From: Lachnospiraceae bacterium
GTDB lineage: Bacteria; Bacillota; Clostridia; Lachnospirales; Lachnospiraceae
DNA length: 64,000 nt
Direction: 5' to 3'
Assembly: GCA_017480195.1 (NCBI GenBank)
Contig: JAFVBE010000017.1
Coordinates: 1 to 64,000 of the forward strand
This document shows positions 16,354 to 25,322 of the stretch, piece by piece (position 1 is the stretch's first letter; every line of letters begins with the position of its first letter). The translations under genes and the position numbers were made by a program. The notes beneath the pieces are model-generated. The model did no database searches. It worked only from the letters and a program-made list of their open reading frames with translations, and was not told the DNA's origin.

Positions 16354-17748
16354 ATGTTAGTTGTAAATATAATCATTTTAATAATGTTTTTTATGCTCTA
16401 TATGCTGAGCAGAAAACATTATTCGAAATACAAGAATGTATTATTGCGCATGGGTGGATTAATATACAGAAAATCAAAAATAAAGCTGAATATAGCTAAG
16501 AAAAAATCTGACTTTCGAAAAATCAATGTTGTGTCTGATGCGAATTTGGACGAGCTCACAGAGCTTTATTATGTAAAAATTATCTCAATATGTATGGTGA
16601 TTATTTTTGTAATAAATATGGTCTGTATGATACTTACCATATATCAGAAATTTTCTGGTGAGAATTCATCAAATATTATTGAAAGGGGAGATTATAGTGA
16701 TGATGTTTCTTCCTGGGATGTGTATGTAGGAGCAGAATCGTCTCAGGAGGTATATGAGCTTATGGTATATCCGAGGCAGTATACAGAGGATGAGTTCTAT
16801 CAGAGAGCAGAGGAAGTATTTACGGAGCTTGAAGTTGACATATTAGCAGATAATGAAGATTTACAACATATTAGCAAGGACTTAAAACTTCCGTCGTCGG
16901 ATAGCAGTGGTGTTTTTGAGATAAGCTGGTGGAGTGATTATCCTGAATATATTTCTCCCTCCGGCAAGGTATATCTGGGTGAACTGCAAGAAGCAACCGA
17001 AGTTAATTTAACGGCAAAAATAGCGTATCTGGAATTCAACACACAGGATAATTACCGTATTACACTTGTGCCTGTTGAACCGTCGGATGAATTAAGCGAG
17101 GTGGTTGGTGAGGTATTAAAGGAAATCGAAGCAGGTAACCGCAGTGAGTCCAGTATAGAGATTCCAAAGGAGATTTCAGGGCACAGAATATCACTGGAGC
17201 AGCAGGATAAAGGCAGTTATAAGAAACTTTTCGGATTAGGAATTATTGTGTGTACAATTACAATTATATTCTCGAATTCCAATCTGAAGGATAAGATGCA
17301 GAAAAGGGATAATATGCTTATGAATGAGTATGCACCTTTTGTAAATAAACTTTGGCTGTTGCTCGGAACAGGAATGACGATTAAGAAATGCTTTATCAGG
17401 ATAATTGATGAGGCAGAGCATAAAAATATTTTAATTAAAGAGCTTGAATATACTGTAAATCAGATTAATTCAGGCTTTGATGAGGCGGCAGCATATGATG
17501 AACTGGGAATGAGATTAACGCTTCCTCAATATATGAGACTTATGAACAGGATAAGTCACAATCTGAGGATGGGTACGAAGGATTTGCGCGTACTTATGCG
17601 CGACGAGGTAAGAGAGTCAATGGAAAGCAGAAAGGAATATGCCAGAAAAAAAGGAGAGGAGGCATCTACCAAGCTTTTAGTACCGATGATTGTACTTATG
17701 GCGGTAGTTATAGTAATAATTATGGTTCCTGCTTTTGTTGGCTTGTAG
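16354..17748 (+). CDS. tadC: TadC-like membrane protein with a large acidic insert
   Basis: A 464-residue platform protein, long for TadC. It has an N-terminal helix (1-17), a second helix (about 72-95), an acidic hydrophilic region of roughly 190 residues (about 96-288), a third helix (about 290-307), and then the usual T2SSF cytoplasmic domain and a C-terminal helix (LLVPMIVLMAVVIVIIMVP). The insert (GDYSDDVSSWDVYVG..., ISWWSDYPEYISPSGKVYL) is rich in Asp, Glu and Ser and probably lies outside the membrane, where it might contact the wall or pilin. Starts 2 bases after tadB. Confidence 0.82.
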   Translation: MLVVNIIILIMFFMLYMLSRKHYSKYKNVLLRMGGLIYRKSKIKLNIAKKKSDFRKINVVSDANLDELTELYYVKIISICMVIIFVINMVCMILTIYQKFSGENSSNIIERGDYSDDVSSWDVYVGAESSQEVYELMVYPRQYTEDEFYQRAEEVFTELEVDILADNEDLQHISKDLKLPSSDSSGVFEISWWSDYPEYISPSGKVYLGELQEATEVNLTAKIAYLEFNTQDNYRITLVPVEPSDELSEVVGEVLKEIEAGNRSESSIEIPKEISGHRISLEQQDKGSYKKLFGLGIIVCTITIIFSNSNLKDKMQKRDNMLMNEYAPFVNKLWLLLGTGMTIKKCFIRIIDEAEHKNILIKELEYTVNQINSGFDEAAAYDELGMRLTLPQYMRLMNRISHNLRMGTKDLRVLMRDEVRESMESRKEYARKKGEEASTKLLVPMIVLMAVVIVIIMVPAFVGL

Positions 17749-17784
17749 TATATGAAGATAAGGTTTACAGGGGGGATATGAGAT

Positions 17785-17958
17785 ATGAATACATTAAAAA
17801 GGTTTTTACAAGAGGAAGAAGGCATGGGAGTAGTTGAGGTTATACTGATAATCGTTGTTCTTATAGCGATGGTGGCAATATTTAAGGATCAAATCGAGGA
17901 GTTAGTCAACAATATCTGGAAATCTATCAACAAGGATGCCAAGAATATTTACAAATAA
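17785..17958 (+). CDS. flp: Flp type IVb pilin
   Basis: A 57-residue pilin, the structural subunit of the pilus. The type IVb processing site is clear: EEEG/MGVVEV, with cleavage after Gly13 by the A24 peptidase and the required Glu at mature position 5. Next comes the hydrophobic spine ILIIVVLIAMVAIF and a short polar tail (KDQIEELVNNIWKSINKDAKNIYK). GGGGGATATGAGAT precedes the ATG. It is a single copy, where some Tad loci carry several. Lies between TadC and the TadG-like protein. Confidence 0.9.
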   Translation: MNTLKRFLQEEEGMGVVEVILIIVVLIAMVAIFKDQIEELVNNIWKSINKDAKNIYK

Positions 17959-17973
17959 TTATGGAGGGAGAAT

Positions 17974-19380
17974 ATGAATAATAAAGGACAAATAACTGTA
18001 TTCATGTGTCTGATATTGTCCGCTGTTTTATTGCTTGGTATGGCGGCGCTTGGGATATGCAGGCACTTTGCCAATAAGGAAGAGGCAGCTATAGCCGTCA
18101 ATTCGGCAGTGTCGGATATTAAATCAGAGTATAACAGCTACATATTTGAACATTATCATATTCTCCTGTTTGATAAGACAGATTATGGTAAGGGAGAAGC
18201 CGCAGTTGAGGAGAAATTTTATGAGAATGTAAAATTAAATTTAAACAATGACTGTACAGTGAACAATGTGGCAATTACAGATTATGATTTGATATTGGAT
18301 AATAATTGTGAAGCGCTCAAAGCACAGATTGATGACTATATTGTATATGCCGGGATAGAATATGGGGCATCAGAGATACTTGGTAAAACAGGCGGAAGGG
18401 AGGCAAATGTAAGTGATGAAACCATAGATGATATGGATAGGGATTGTGAATCGGATGAATCTTCGGAGAGTGCTTCATCCGAGGAGGAGAATACTTTAAA
18501 AAAAGAGGATGACCCAAGAGATTTTACTAAAAAAATGGGTAAGGTCGGAATAATTAATTATGTAATTCCTGAGGAACTTTATGTAAGCGATGAGATTATT
18601 AATCTGTCAGAATGTCCGTCGAAGCTTGGTATTAGCTTTATGGATGGGTTTGACATAGAGAATAAATTCAACAGCTACAGCAGATTAAAAAAGGATTTAA
18701 AGAAAAACTCCGAATGGAATAGCGCTTTGATTGATGCAGGTTGCGGGCTTTCATATGCTAAGTGTGTGTTTAACTGTGCAACTAATATGAATAACAATGA
18801 TAATACTGTATTTGACTTTGAGTTGGAATATCTGATATGTGGAGATTGTTCTGATTATAAAAATCTTAATAAAACCATAAAAAGAATCATAGCCATTCGT
18901 TTTCCAATTGATTTCACATATTTGCTTACGGATAGCTCAAAGATGTCAAGGGTGAAAAGTATAGCACTTGCTTTAAATGCCTCAACCGGCATTCCTTATC
19001 CTATAATGAAGTATCTTATAGCTGGCTGCTGGTCTTATGTCGAGGCTGCTGCAGATGTAAAGGTATTACTTAGAGGAGATAAGCTTCCCTTTGAAAAAAA
19101 CAGCGAAAGCTGGATAACGGATATAGATAATTTGGGAGGAAGCTTGAATGCTGCGGATATAGATGATGACTCTGGTATGTCGTATGAGGATTATCTTATG
19201 ATACTCATTGCTTTGAATATGGACAAGGCATATATGAGAATGTTGGATGTTATGCAGCTCAATGCCAGACAAATATATCCGGAATTTTTTATAGAAAATG
19301 CGGCTGTTGGTCTGTCCGCTGATGTGAGCATATCCTATGGGGACAGCGTGTTTGAATTTAATATTAGTGGAGGATATTAG
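17974..19380 (+). CDS. DUF5702-like Tad-associated protein
   Basis: A 468-residue protein with one N-terminal helix (GQITVFMCLILSAVLLLGMAALG) of TadE/TadG type, followed by a long extracytoplasmic part. An acidic Ser/Glu segment lies around residues 150-185. The order (MNNKGQITVFMCLILSAV, then AIAVNSAVSDIKSEYN...YHILLFDKTDYGKG) fits what I recall of DUF5702 proteins in clostridial Tad loci. The probable role is a minor pilin or pilus-base component. Its stop codon begins a 32-pair RNA stem that separates it from the rest of the operon. Confidence 0.7.
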   Translation: MNNKGQITVFMCLILSAVLLLGMAALGICRHFANKEEAAIAVNSAVSDIKSEYNSYIFEHYHILLFDKTDYGKGEAAVEEKFYENVKLNLNNDCTVNNVAITDYDLILDNNCEALKAQIDDYIVYAGIEYGASEILGKTGGREANVSDETIDDMDRDCESDESSESASSEEENTLKKEDDPRDFTKKMGKVGIINYVIPEELYVSDEIINLSECPSKLGISFMDGFDIENKFNSYSRLKKDLKKNSEWNSALIDAGCGLSYAKCVFNCATNMNNNDNTVFDFELEYLICGDCSDYKNLNKTIKRIIAIRFPIDFTYLLTDSSKMSRVKSIALALNASTGIPYPIMKYLIAGCWSYVEAAADVKVLLRGDKLPFEKNSESWITDIDNLGGSLNAADIDDDSGMSYEDYLMILIALNMDKAYMRMLDVMQLNARQIYPEFFIENAAVGLSADVSISYGDSVFEFNISGGY

Positions 19381-19479
19381 CGGTTGTTTGTTTTAATGTC
19401 CTCTGTCTTATGCCCAATTAATAAAATCCTCTTCAGGTGCAGATCAAGTGAGGCAGAGGATGTTAAAACAAATAATCGC
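19380..19479 (+). other. Long intercistronic RNA hairpin in the Tad operon
   Basis: Bases 19380-19411 pair with 19448-19479 without a single mismatch in the + strand RNA: 25 Watson-Crick and 7 G-U pairs, with a 36-base loop. The stem starts on the last base of the preceding stop codon. Read on the other strand, the G-U positions would be A-C mismatches, so the structure belongs to the + transcript. No T run follows, so it is not a standard terminator. mRNA processing, 3'-end protection or differential expression of the upstream genes are likely roles. Confidence 0.75.
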
Positions 19480-19562
19480 AATATGTGTATGTTATATGTT
19501 GGTATATGATTGTCGGTTTGTATTATATTGTTAGGTTTTGAAGTATGTGATTATGGAGCGTG

Positions 19563-20309
19563 ATGTATATGAAAAATAATTTATCAAATAACAGAGGCAG
19601 TGTCGTAGTTGAAGCGACACTTATAATACCATTATTTTTATTTGCGATGCTAACAATATATGCTATGTGTCAGTGCAAGTTGGCAGAAGAGATAATATAT
19701 GAGGCCGCAGCTGAGACAGTAGAATATATGGCGGAATATTCATACATATCAAATAATACCCTTTTATTACCACAGTTTAAAATGCAGGAATATATAGATG
19801 ATGAGGAATTGGTTGAAAAATATGTAAGTGGCGGCATAGGCGGCATAAGCTATCTTGGTACGGTTTCGAGGGATGAGGAAGACTATGTGGTTCTAAGAGT
19901 TAATTATTCTCTGAAAATAGATATACCACTTATGCCAAACCTAAGTAAAAAAAGATATATAGTTATGCGGCAGAGGGCATATATCGGCGAGTCGGATGAT
20001 GCAAAGTCTGAAAGGACGGATAATGACAGATATGTGTATGTGACTGATAACCGGGATGTATACCATGACAGCCGTTCATGCACACATCTTAGTCTGTCGG
20101 TACATACTTCATCAGATACATATGCGAGGGCAAACGGATATACGCCATGCGAATTCTGCGGAGCACAGAGTGGGGAGCAGGTTTATATAACTGATGATGG
20201 AAGAAGGTATCATTTCAATAGGAATTGCAGTGGCTTAAAAAGAACCATATACCGTGTCAGACTTAGTGAGACAGGGGGATTAGGAGGATGTCAGAGATGT
20301 ACAAATTAG
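19563..20309 (+). CDS. TadE-like pilus protein with Cys-rich C-terminal repeats
   Basis: About 248 residues. The N-terminus is a pseudopilin-like TadE region (NNRGSVVVEATLIIPLFLFAMLTIY), with Gly-Ser before the hydrophobic helix and Glu at the usual place. The C-terminal 80 residues contain two copies of a small motif: VYVTDNRDVYHDSRSCTHL...CEFCG and VYITDDGRRYHFNRNCSGL...CQRC. Each has His and Cys residues that could bind zinc or form disulfides. GGAG 5 bases before ATG 19563 supports that start; ATG 19569 is possible. A weak internal promoter may exist in the gap after the hairpin. Confidence 0.78.
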   Translation: MYMKNNLSNNRGSVVVEATLIIPLFLFAMLTIYAMCQCKLAEEIIYEAAAETVEYMAEYSYISNNTLLLPQFKMQEYIDDEELVEKYVSGGIGGISYLGTVSRDEEDYVVLRVNYSLKIDIPLMPNLSKKRYIVMRQRAYIGESDDAKSERTDNDRYVYVTDNRDVYHDSRSCTHLSLSVHTSSDTYARANGYTPCEFCGAQSGEQVYITDDGRRYHFNRNCSGLKRTIYRVRLSETGGLGGCQRCTN

Positions 20310-20713
20310 ACGACAGAGGAAGTACGATAATTGAGATGACATTAATTATGCCTTTTATAATTTTTATAGTGGTTTTCGTGTTGTTTTGGTTTCTGGATGT
20401 AATCAATGATGGGATTACACAGGGGGAGACATATTCGGAGTTATATACTTTATCAATAGGAGATAATACAGAGATTATTGAAGCTGACATTACAGAAAGT
20501 ATAGGCAGGCAGATAGTTGGAGTAAATAATATTCCACAGGTTGAAATAATGACAGACAGGGGCGTCATATATGCTTATATAGACAGCTCTGATTTACAGG
20601 GTGGAGAACTCTATCTGTATCAGGGGAAGAAAAACAGCTTTTCAAGAGAATATGATGTGTGTACTGACAGGTTGAGGAGATGGCAGTTGTATGGAGATTT
20701 ATTACGGGAGTAA
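20288..20713 (+). CDS. Second TadE-like minor pseudopilin
   Basis: A 141-residue protein with a TadE-type N-terminus: LDDRGSTIIEMTLIMPFIIFIVVFVLFW, where Gly precedes the hydrophobic helix and Glu lies at +5. The remaining ~100 residues are an extracytoplasmic beta-rich region of unknown fold. It overlaps the previous gene by 22 bases and the next by 23, so the three are tightly coupled. Probably a minor pilin partner of the preceding TadE-like protein. Confidence 0.78.
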   Translation: MSEMYKLDDRGSTIIEMTLIMPFIIFIVVFVLFWFLDVINDGITQGETYSELYTLSIGDNTEIIEADITESIGRQIVGVNNIPQVEIMTDRGVIYAYIDSSDLQGGELYLYQGKKNSFSREYDVCTDRLRRWQLYGDLLRE

Positions 20714-22127
20714 GGGAGTAAATAATTATATTGAGGCAAAATTAAGTAGAGAAGACGGAGACTTCGACCGCAATGCCTATGTATTAAAAATGCTTGAGGG
20801 AAATGATATAGGCGGTATGCTAAAGCCGATTATCAGTAAATTAGACGATTGCACATTCGTAAGATATAACATTACAGCATTTTCCATGCTCGAAAAAAAT
20901 TTCCTGAGACAGAGACCGGATATTGAGTTTTTTATAAACATATTAGGCTGTATATGTGATGCCATTAAAGAAGCGGAAAAGTATCTGTTAAATCCGAATG
21001 ATTTAGTCGTATCGGCGAACTATATGCTGTGGGATATGGGTAGGAATGAGCTTAAGCTGATATATGTTCCATTCTATGACAAGGATATAAAAAATCAGCT
21101 TAAATGTTTTATAGAATACATTATGAAGATATTCGATTACTCAAGTACAACCGGAACTATGAAGATGCACCGTATATATGATGCGGTTGTGTCGGACTGT
21201 TTTGATATGGAGATGCTTAAGCTTGAATTAGGCGATGGTCCTAAGAAGAGTACGAAAGAGGGTTTTTACCTTGATACTCAAAATGATGAATTTATGACGG
21301 TGCCATATAATGATGATGACAACTATGGCAGAGATTATAAAAAAGACGATACCAATATGAATTATTTATATGATGATAAAAGCGTCGAAGACGATTACGA
21401 AGAACCGATATATATAAATTTTGAAGAAGATAAAAATGAAAAAATTGACAAGCTGCATGAGGTATTGATAGTAGTAAATACATTGATAGTTGTTGCTTTG
21501 TCTGCTTTGTATTTTATGGCAGACCGGAGAATGCATTATCTTATTGGAGCATTATCTTCATTTATCATACTTGCGATGAATGTGTTGGTTTATGTATTAA
21601 AGAAGGAGAAGGAAGAGAATATAGATGCAGATAAATCAATGGAGGATTTCAAAATATATACCGATCAGGTAACAAAAAGATATGAGGAAAGTAATTATAC
21701 CAAAGAGTATAATGATATAGATTATGATGATACGAGCTACGATGATAACAATACTTATTTTAGTGTAAATTATAAAAAAGCGGATGAAAAACCAACAATC
21801 AAAAAGAATTCATCGATACAGAATAAAAAGGAATATAAATTAGTATCGCTAAATGATGGTATGCTTGAACCTATAATCTTGAATGGTGACACGCAGAAAA
21901 TTACAATAGGCAGGGGGCATAAAGAGGTTGACTACCGACTTAATAAGGAGCAGATAAGCAGAGTTCATGCGAGCATTACATTAAGTGAAGATGGAATATA
22001 TATCGAGGACCAAAACTCCACCAATGGCACATATATAAACTCAGAAAAGCTTGAAGCATTTGTACAGAAAAGCTTGAATGTGGGAGATATAATAAAGCTG
22101 GCAAATGAGGAGTTCTTTGTATCGTAA
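20691..22127 (+). CDS. FHA domain membrane protein of the Tad operon
   Basis: A 478-residue protein. Residues 1-165 are a cytoplasmic domain of the DUF6382 type (KGVNNYIEAKLSREDGD..., TFVRYNITAFSML). An acidic Asp/Tyr-rich linker follows, then two close membrane helices (about 260-305), another Asp/Tyr-rich linker and a C-terminal FHA domain (about 395-478) with ITIGRGHKEVDYRL, ISRVHASI and DQNSTNGTYIN. FHA domains bind phosphothreonine, implying Ser/Thr-kinase control of pilus assembly; no kinase gene is in this window. Last gene of the Tad operon. Confidence 0.82.
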   Translation: MEIYYGSKGVNNYIEAKLSREDGDFDRNAYVLKMLEGNDIGGMLKPIISKLDDCTFVRYNITAFSMLEKNFLRQRPDIEFFINILGCICDAIKEAEKYLLNPNDLVVSANYMLWDMGRNELKLIYVPFYDKDIKNQLKCFIEYIMKIFDYSSTTGTMKMHRIYDAVVSDCFDMEMLKLELGDGPKKSTKEGFYLDTQNDEFMTVPYNDDDNYGRDYKKDDTNMNYLYDDKSVEDDYEEPIYINFEEDKNEKIDKLHEVLIVVNTLIVVALSALYFMADRRMHYLIGALSSFIILAMNVLVYVLKKEKEENIDADKSMEDFKIYTDQVTKRYEESNYTKEYNDIDYDDTSYDDNNTYFSVNYKKADEKPTIKKNSSIQNKKEYKLVSLNDGMLEPIILNGDTQKITIGRGHKEVDYRLNKEQISRVHASITLSEDGIYIEDQNSTNGTYINSEKLEAFVQKSLNVGDIIKLANEEFFVS

Positions 22128-22128
22128 A

Positions 22129-22174
22129 CAATAAGCACTTCGTGCTTGCTTGGCTCACTTTATTGTGGTATATT
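22129..22174 (+). repeat. Promoter-carrying short repeat, copy 1
   Basis: About 43 bases nearly identical to 33150-33194. It contains the hairpin AAGCAC-TTC-GTGCTT, enclosed by CAATAA (22129-22134) and TTATTG (22160-22165). The right half reads TTGCTT (22146), 17 bp, TATATT (22169) preceded by TGG, an extended -10 promoter pointing to the flavodoxin/SCP2 gene at 22221. It lies directly after the last Tad gene. Confidence 0.65.
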
Positions 22175-22220
22175 TATTATATATGTCAAATTGTCATTTT
22201 ATGTAATGAGGTGAACAGCT

Positions 22221-23237
22221 TTGAAGATTAATATATATTATGGAGGCAGAGGATTACTTGAAGATCCGACATTGTTCGTGCTTGACAGAATTATGCAAGT
22301 ACTTGAGGAATTAAGGGTAGAGGTAAAAAGATACAATATGTATGAGGATAAGTCGGGGATTGCGACCTTACCTAATACCCTTAAGGAATGTGACGGTATA
22401 ATACTTGCTTCTTCTGTGGAGTGGTTCGGTATTGGCGGATATATGCAGCAGTTTCTGGATATGTGTTGGCTGTATGGCGATAAGGAGAAAATTTCCGGAC
22501 TTTATATGATGCCTATAGTAGTCGCTACTGCCTATGGGGAGATGGACGCAGAGCTTTCGTTGAGAAAGGCGTGGGATATACTCGGAGGAACTTCCATAAA
22601 TGGTATTGCAAGCTATGTGGAGAGTGCCGAGGTATTTGAACGCAACTCTGCTTTTTTGTCGTTGATTGAGAAGAAGGCTGAAGATTTATATAGAAGTGTA
22701 AATCAGCATATGGTGAAGTTACCCACAAGTAATACAGAGGTTAAGAACAATATTATTAAGAAACATAATATCAAGCTAACTCCGCAGGAGAGCGAACAAC
22801 TATCCAAGTTTGTAGCTGATGACGGTTATGTAAAGAAGCAGAAGGAAGACATAGAGGAGCTTGCAGCGATGTTCAAGCATATGCTTGGTGATGATGAGCC
22901 TAAGGAAGAACAAATATATGAGGATGATATAGTTGCAGGTTTCTTCAAGAATTATTTTCCTGAGAAGGGTTTCTCTGCAAGCTATGTAATAATTATCCCT
23001 GATATAAGCAAAAATCTTATAATAGATGTTAAAGACGGACAGGAGCTAATATGTGAATATGGTGAGGACAGGGAGGCTGATGTTAAGCTCAAGGCGAAAA
23101 GTGATATGATGCGCGATATCATAGCCGGCAAAATGACCTTTCAGAAGGGTTTTATGTCAGGTGAGATAACAGCAAAAGGCAATTTTAAGACGCTTCGTAT
23201 GCTGGATCAGATATTCAGATTCAGATATAATAAGTAA
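22221..23237 (+). CDS. Flavodoxin-like reductase fused to an SCP2 domain
   Basis: A 338-residue two-domain protein. Residues 1-165 resemble NADPH-dependent FMN reductases (INIYYGGRGLLEDPTLFVLDRI..., CDGIILASSVEWFGIGGYMQQFLD). Residues about 230-338 match a sterol carrier protein 2-like domain (NLIIDVKDGQELICEYGEDREADVKLKAKSDMM). SCP2 domains bind lipids or hydrophobic ligands. The start is TTG at 22221, set by GAGGTGAA 6-12 bases before it and by the IYYGG start of the fold. Probably an oxidoreductase acting on a hydrophobic substrate; monocistronic from the repeat-borne promoter. Confidence 0.75.
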   Translation: MKINIYYGGRGLLEDPTLFVLDRIMQVLEELRVEVKRYNMYEDKSGIATLPNTLKECDGIILASSVEWFGIGGYMQQFLDMCWLYGDKEKISGLYMMPIVVATAYGEMDAELSLRKAWDILGGTSINGIASYVESAEVFERNSAFLSLIEKKAEDLYRSVNQHMVKLPTSNTEVKNNIIKKHNIKLTPQESEQLSKFVADDGYVKKQKEDIEELAAMFKHMLGDDEPKEEQIYEDDIVAGFFKNYFPEKGFSASYVIIIPDISKNLIIDVKDGQELICEYGEDREADVKLKAKSDMMRDIIAGKMTFQKGFMSGEITAKGNFKTLRMLDQIFRFRYNK

Positions 23238-23300
23238 AATTTTATCAGGAAATAATAGATATATTATAACAGACCTAAGCGTAAGGAGAGGACATAAATC

Positions 23301-24947
23301 ATGTCGTATCAGGCATTATACAGGAAATGGCGCCCTAATGAGTTTGGCGAAGTAAAGGGGCAGGAGCATATAGTTACTACCCTTAAAAATCAAGTTAAAT
23401 ACGACAGAGTCGGACACGCATATCTCTTCTGTGGAACAAGAGGAACAGGTAAGACTACTGTAGCGAGGCTTCTGGCAAAAGCAGTGAATTGCGAGCACCC
23501 ATTAGAAGATGGAAGTCCATGTAATGAATGTGCAAGCTGTAAGTCCATAACGAGCGGCTCATCAATAAATGTGATAGAAATAGACGGAGCATCGAATAAC
23601 GGTGTGGATAATATCAGACAGATAAATAGCTCTGTACAGTATTCACCCTCTACGGGCAAGTATCTGGTATATATAATTGATGAGGTTCATATGCTCAGAA
23701 AAGAAGCCTTTAATGCACTTCTTAAGACTTTAGAGGAGCCGCCGTCATATGTAATCTTTATACTTGCGACAACAGATGTACATTCAGTTCCGATAACCAT
23801 ATTATCAAGATGTCAGAGATATGATTTCAGGAGAATATCTATTGAAACCATAGTTGACAGACTGGCTGAACTGCTTGACAGAGAGGGGATTGCGGCGCAG
23901 AGAGATGCTCTTGCATATGTTGCTAAGGTTGCCGATGGCTCTATGAGAGATGCGCTTAGCATACTTGACCAGTGTATATCCTTTAATCTTGGCGAGGAGC
24001 TTACTTATGATAAGGTACTTAATACCGTAGGTGCGGTTGATATAGATATATATATAAGTCTTTTTGAGGCAATAATTACTGATGATGTGAATAAGGCCGT
24101 AAGTATAGTAGACGATGCTGTATGGCACGGCAAGGATTTATCACAGTTTGTCATAGAATTAATAGGCTTTGTAAGAAATGTACTGATGCTTAAGCTGGAT
24201 AATGACTTCGATGTGGATATAGCGTCGGAGAAAAAGGCGGCGCTTATAGAATTCGGTAAAGGATTAAAAGAGGATTATCTGATTAATTATATAAATATAC
24301 TTCAGGAGGCTTCAAATAAGCTTGCTTATGTCAGGACTAAGCGAGTGGTCGTGGATGTGGCTATAATCAAGATGTGTAAGCCACAGATGCAGAAGGATTA
24401 CTCGGCTATTGAAAAAAGACTTGAAGGCTTAGAGAAAAAGACAGAACAGCTTGGGGATAAGCAGGTTGTATATGTGGCTGCTGAAAATGCACAGTCTATA
24501 AATACAGTAACCACAACAGTTACTAACGAAGTAGGTGGGACGACATCCGACAAGGATGAAAGCGGCAAAATAATAGATAATCTTAAAAAAGAATATCCTG
24601 AGGCAGAATACAAAGAGATAGTCAGCATAATAAGCATTTGGAAGCCTTTGATGAACAAGATAATGCGCATACAGAGAAGATTCATAGAGAAGGCGAAGGT
24701 TGTTCCGGGAGACAGGCGTTCTACCATAGACCTTGTGTTTGTGAGGAATTCTGATAATGCACTTGCGATAGAATACTTTGATAAAAAGGAGAACCGCACA
24801 TTGCTTGAGGAAGAACTTTCAGAACTGGCAGGCAGGGATATTCACATAGGTGTAAGAGCTGTAAATGCTAATGATAAATCTATTGAGAGAGCAAGCGGTC
24901 TTGACCTTTCAAAGATTAATTATGATGAAATAGAGTTTAAAAGTTAG
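23301..24947 (+). CDS. dnaX: DNA polymerase III subunit gamma/tau
   Basis: A 548-residue clamp-loader ATPase. Conserved features are the start YRKWRPNEFGEVKGQEHIV, Walker A GTRGTGKTT (about 45-53), four zinc Cys in CEHPLEDGSPCNECASC, Walker B IIDEVHML, the sensor TTDVHSVPITILSRCQRYDF and SMRDALSILDQC. The C-terminal 150 residues are variable, as usual for tau. It assembles the replicative clamp loader. Start supported by GGAGAGG about 8 bases before ATG. Begins the standard dnaX-ybaB-recR order of Firmicutes. Confidence 0.97.
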   Translation: MSYQALYRKWRPNEFGEVKGQEHIVTTLKNQVKYDRVGHAYLFCGTRGTGKTTVARLLAKAVNCEHPLEDGSPCNECASCKSITSGSSINVIEIDGASNNGVDNIRQINSSVQYSPSTGKYLVYIIDEVHMLRKEAFNALLKTLEEPPSYVIFILATTDVHSVPITILSRCQRYDFRRISIETIVDRLAELLDREGIAAQRDALAYVAKVADGSMRDALSILDQCISFNLGEELTYDKVLNTVGAVDIDIYISLFEAIITDDVNKAVSIVDDAVWHGKDLSQFVIELIGFVRNVLMLKLDNDFDVDIASEKKAALIEFGKGLKEDYLINYINILQEASNKLAYVRTKRVVVDVAIIKMCKPQMQKDYSAIEKRLEGLEKKTEQLGDKQVVYVAAENAQSINTVTTTVTNEVGGTTSDKDESGKIIDNLKKEYPEAEYKEIVSIISIWKPLMNKIMRIQRRFIEKAKVVPGDRRSTIDLVFVRNSDNALAIEYFDKKENRTLLEEELSELAGRDIHIGVRAVNANDKSIERASGLDLSKINYDEIEFKS

Positions 24948-24962
24948 GAGGATATATAAAAA

Positions 24963-25322
24963 ATGGCAAAAAGAGGCGGATTTCCAGGTGGCATGGGTAT
25001 GCCCGGCAACATGAACAATCTTATGAAGCAGGCTCAGAAGATGCAGAAGCAGATGGAGGAGACTACTAAGGAGCTTGAAGAAAAGGAATACGAGGCAACA
25101 GCCGGAGGCGGAGTTGTTAAGGTTAAAATCAACGGTAAAAAGGAAATAACTGAAATCAAAATTGATAAAGACGCATTTGATAGAGATGACGAAGAACTTT
25201 TCGAGGATATTGAGGAAAATGTTATGGCAGCAGTTAATGAAGCTATAAGACTTCAATCCGAGGATGAAAAAGCACAGATGGGTAAGATAACCGGCGGTTT
25301 AGGTGGAGGTTTCCCATTCTAA
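24963..25322 (+). CDS. YbaB/EbfC nucleoid-associated protein
   Basis: A 119-residue DNA-binding protein of the YbaB family. It has a Gly/Met-rich start (RGGFPGGMGMPGNMNNLMKQAQKMQKQ), the EYEATAGGGVVKVKINGKKEITEIKID core, and a Gly-rich end (GKITGGLGGGFPF). Dimers bind DNA as tweezers and may affect recombination or gene expression. AGGAGG 7-12 bases upstream supports the ATG. The stop shares a base with the recR start codon. Confidence 0.95.
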   Translation: MAKRGGFPGGMGMPGNMNNLMKQAQKMQKQMEETTKELEEKEYEATAGGGVVKVKINGKKEITEIKIDKDAFDRDDEELFEDIEENVMAAVNEAIRLQSEDEKAQMGKITGGLGGGFPF

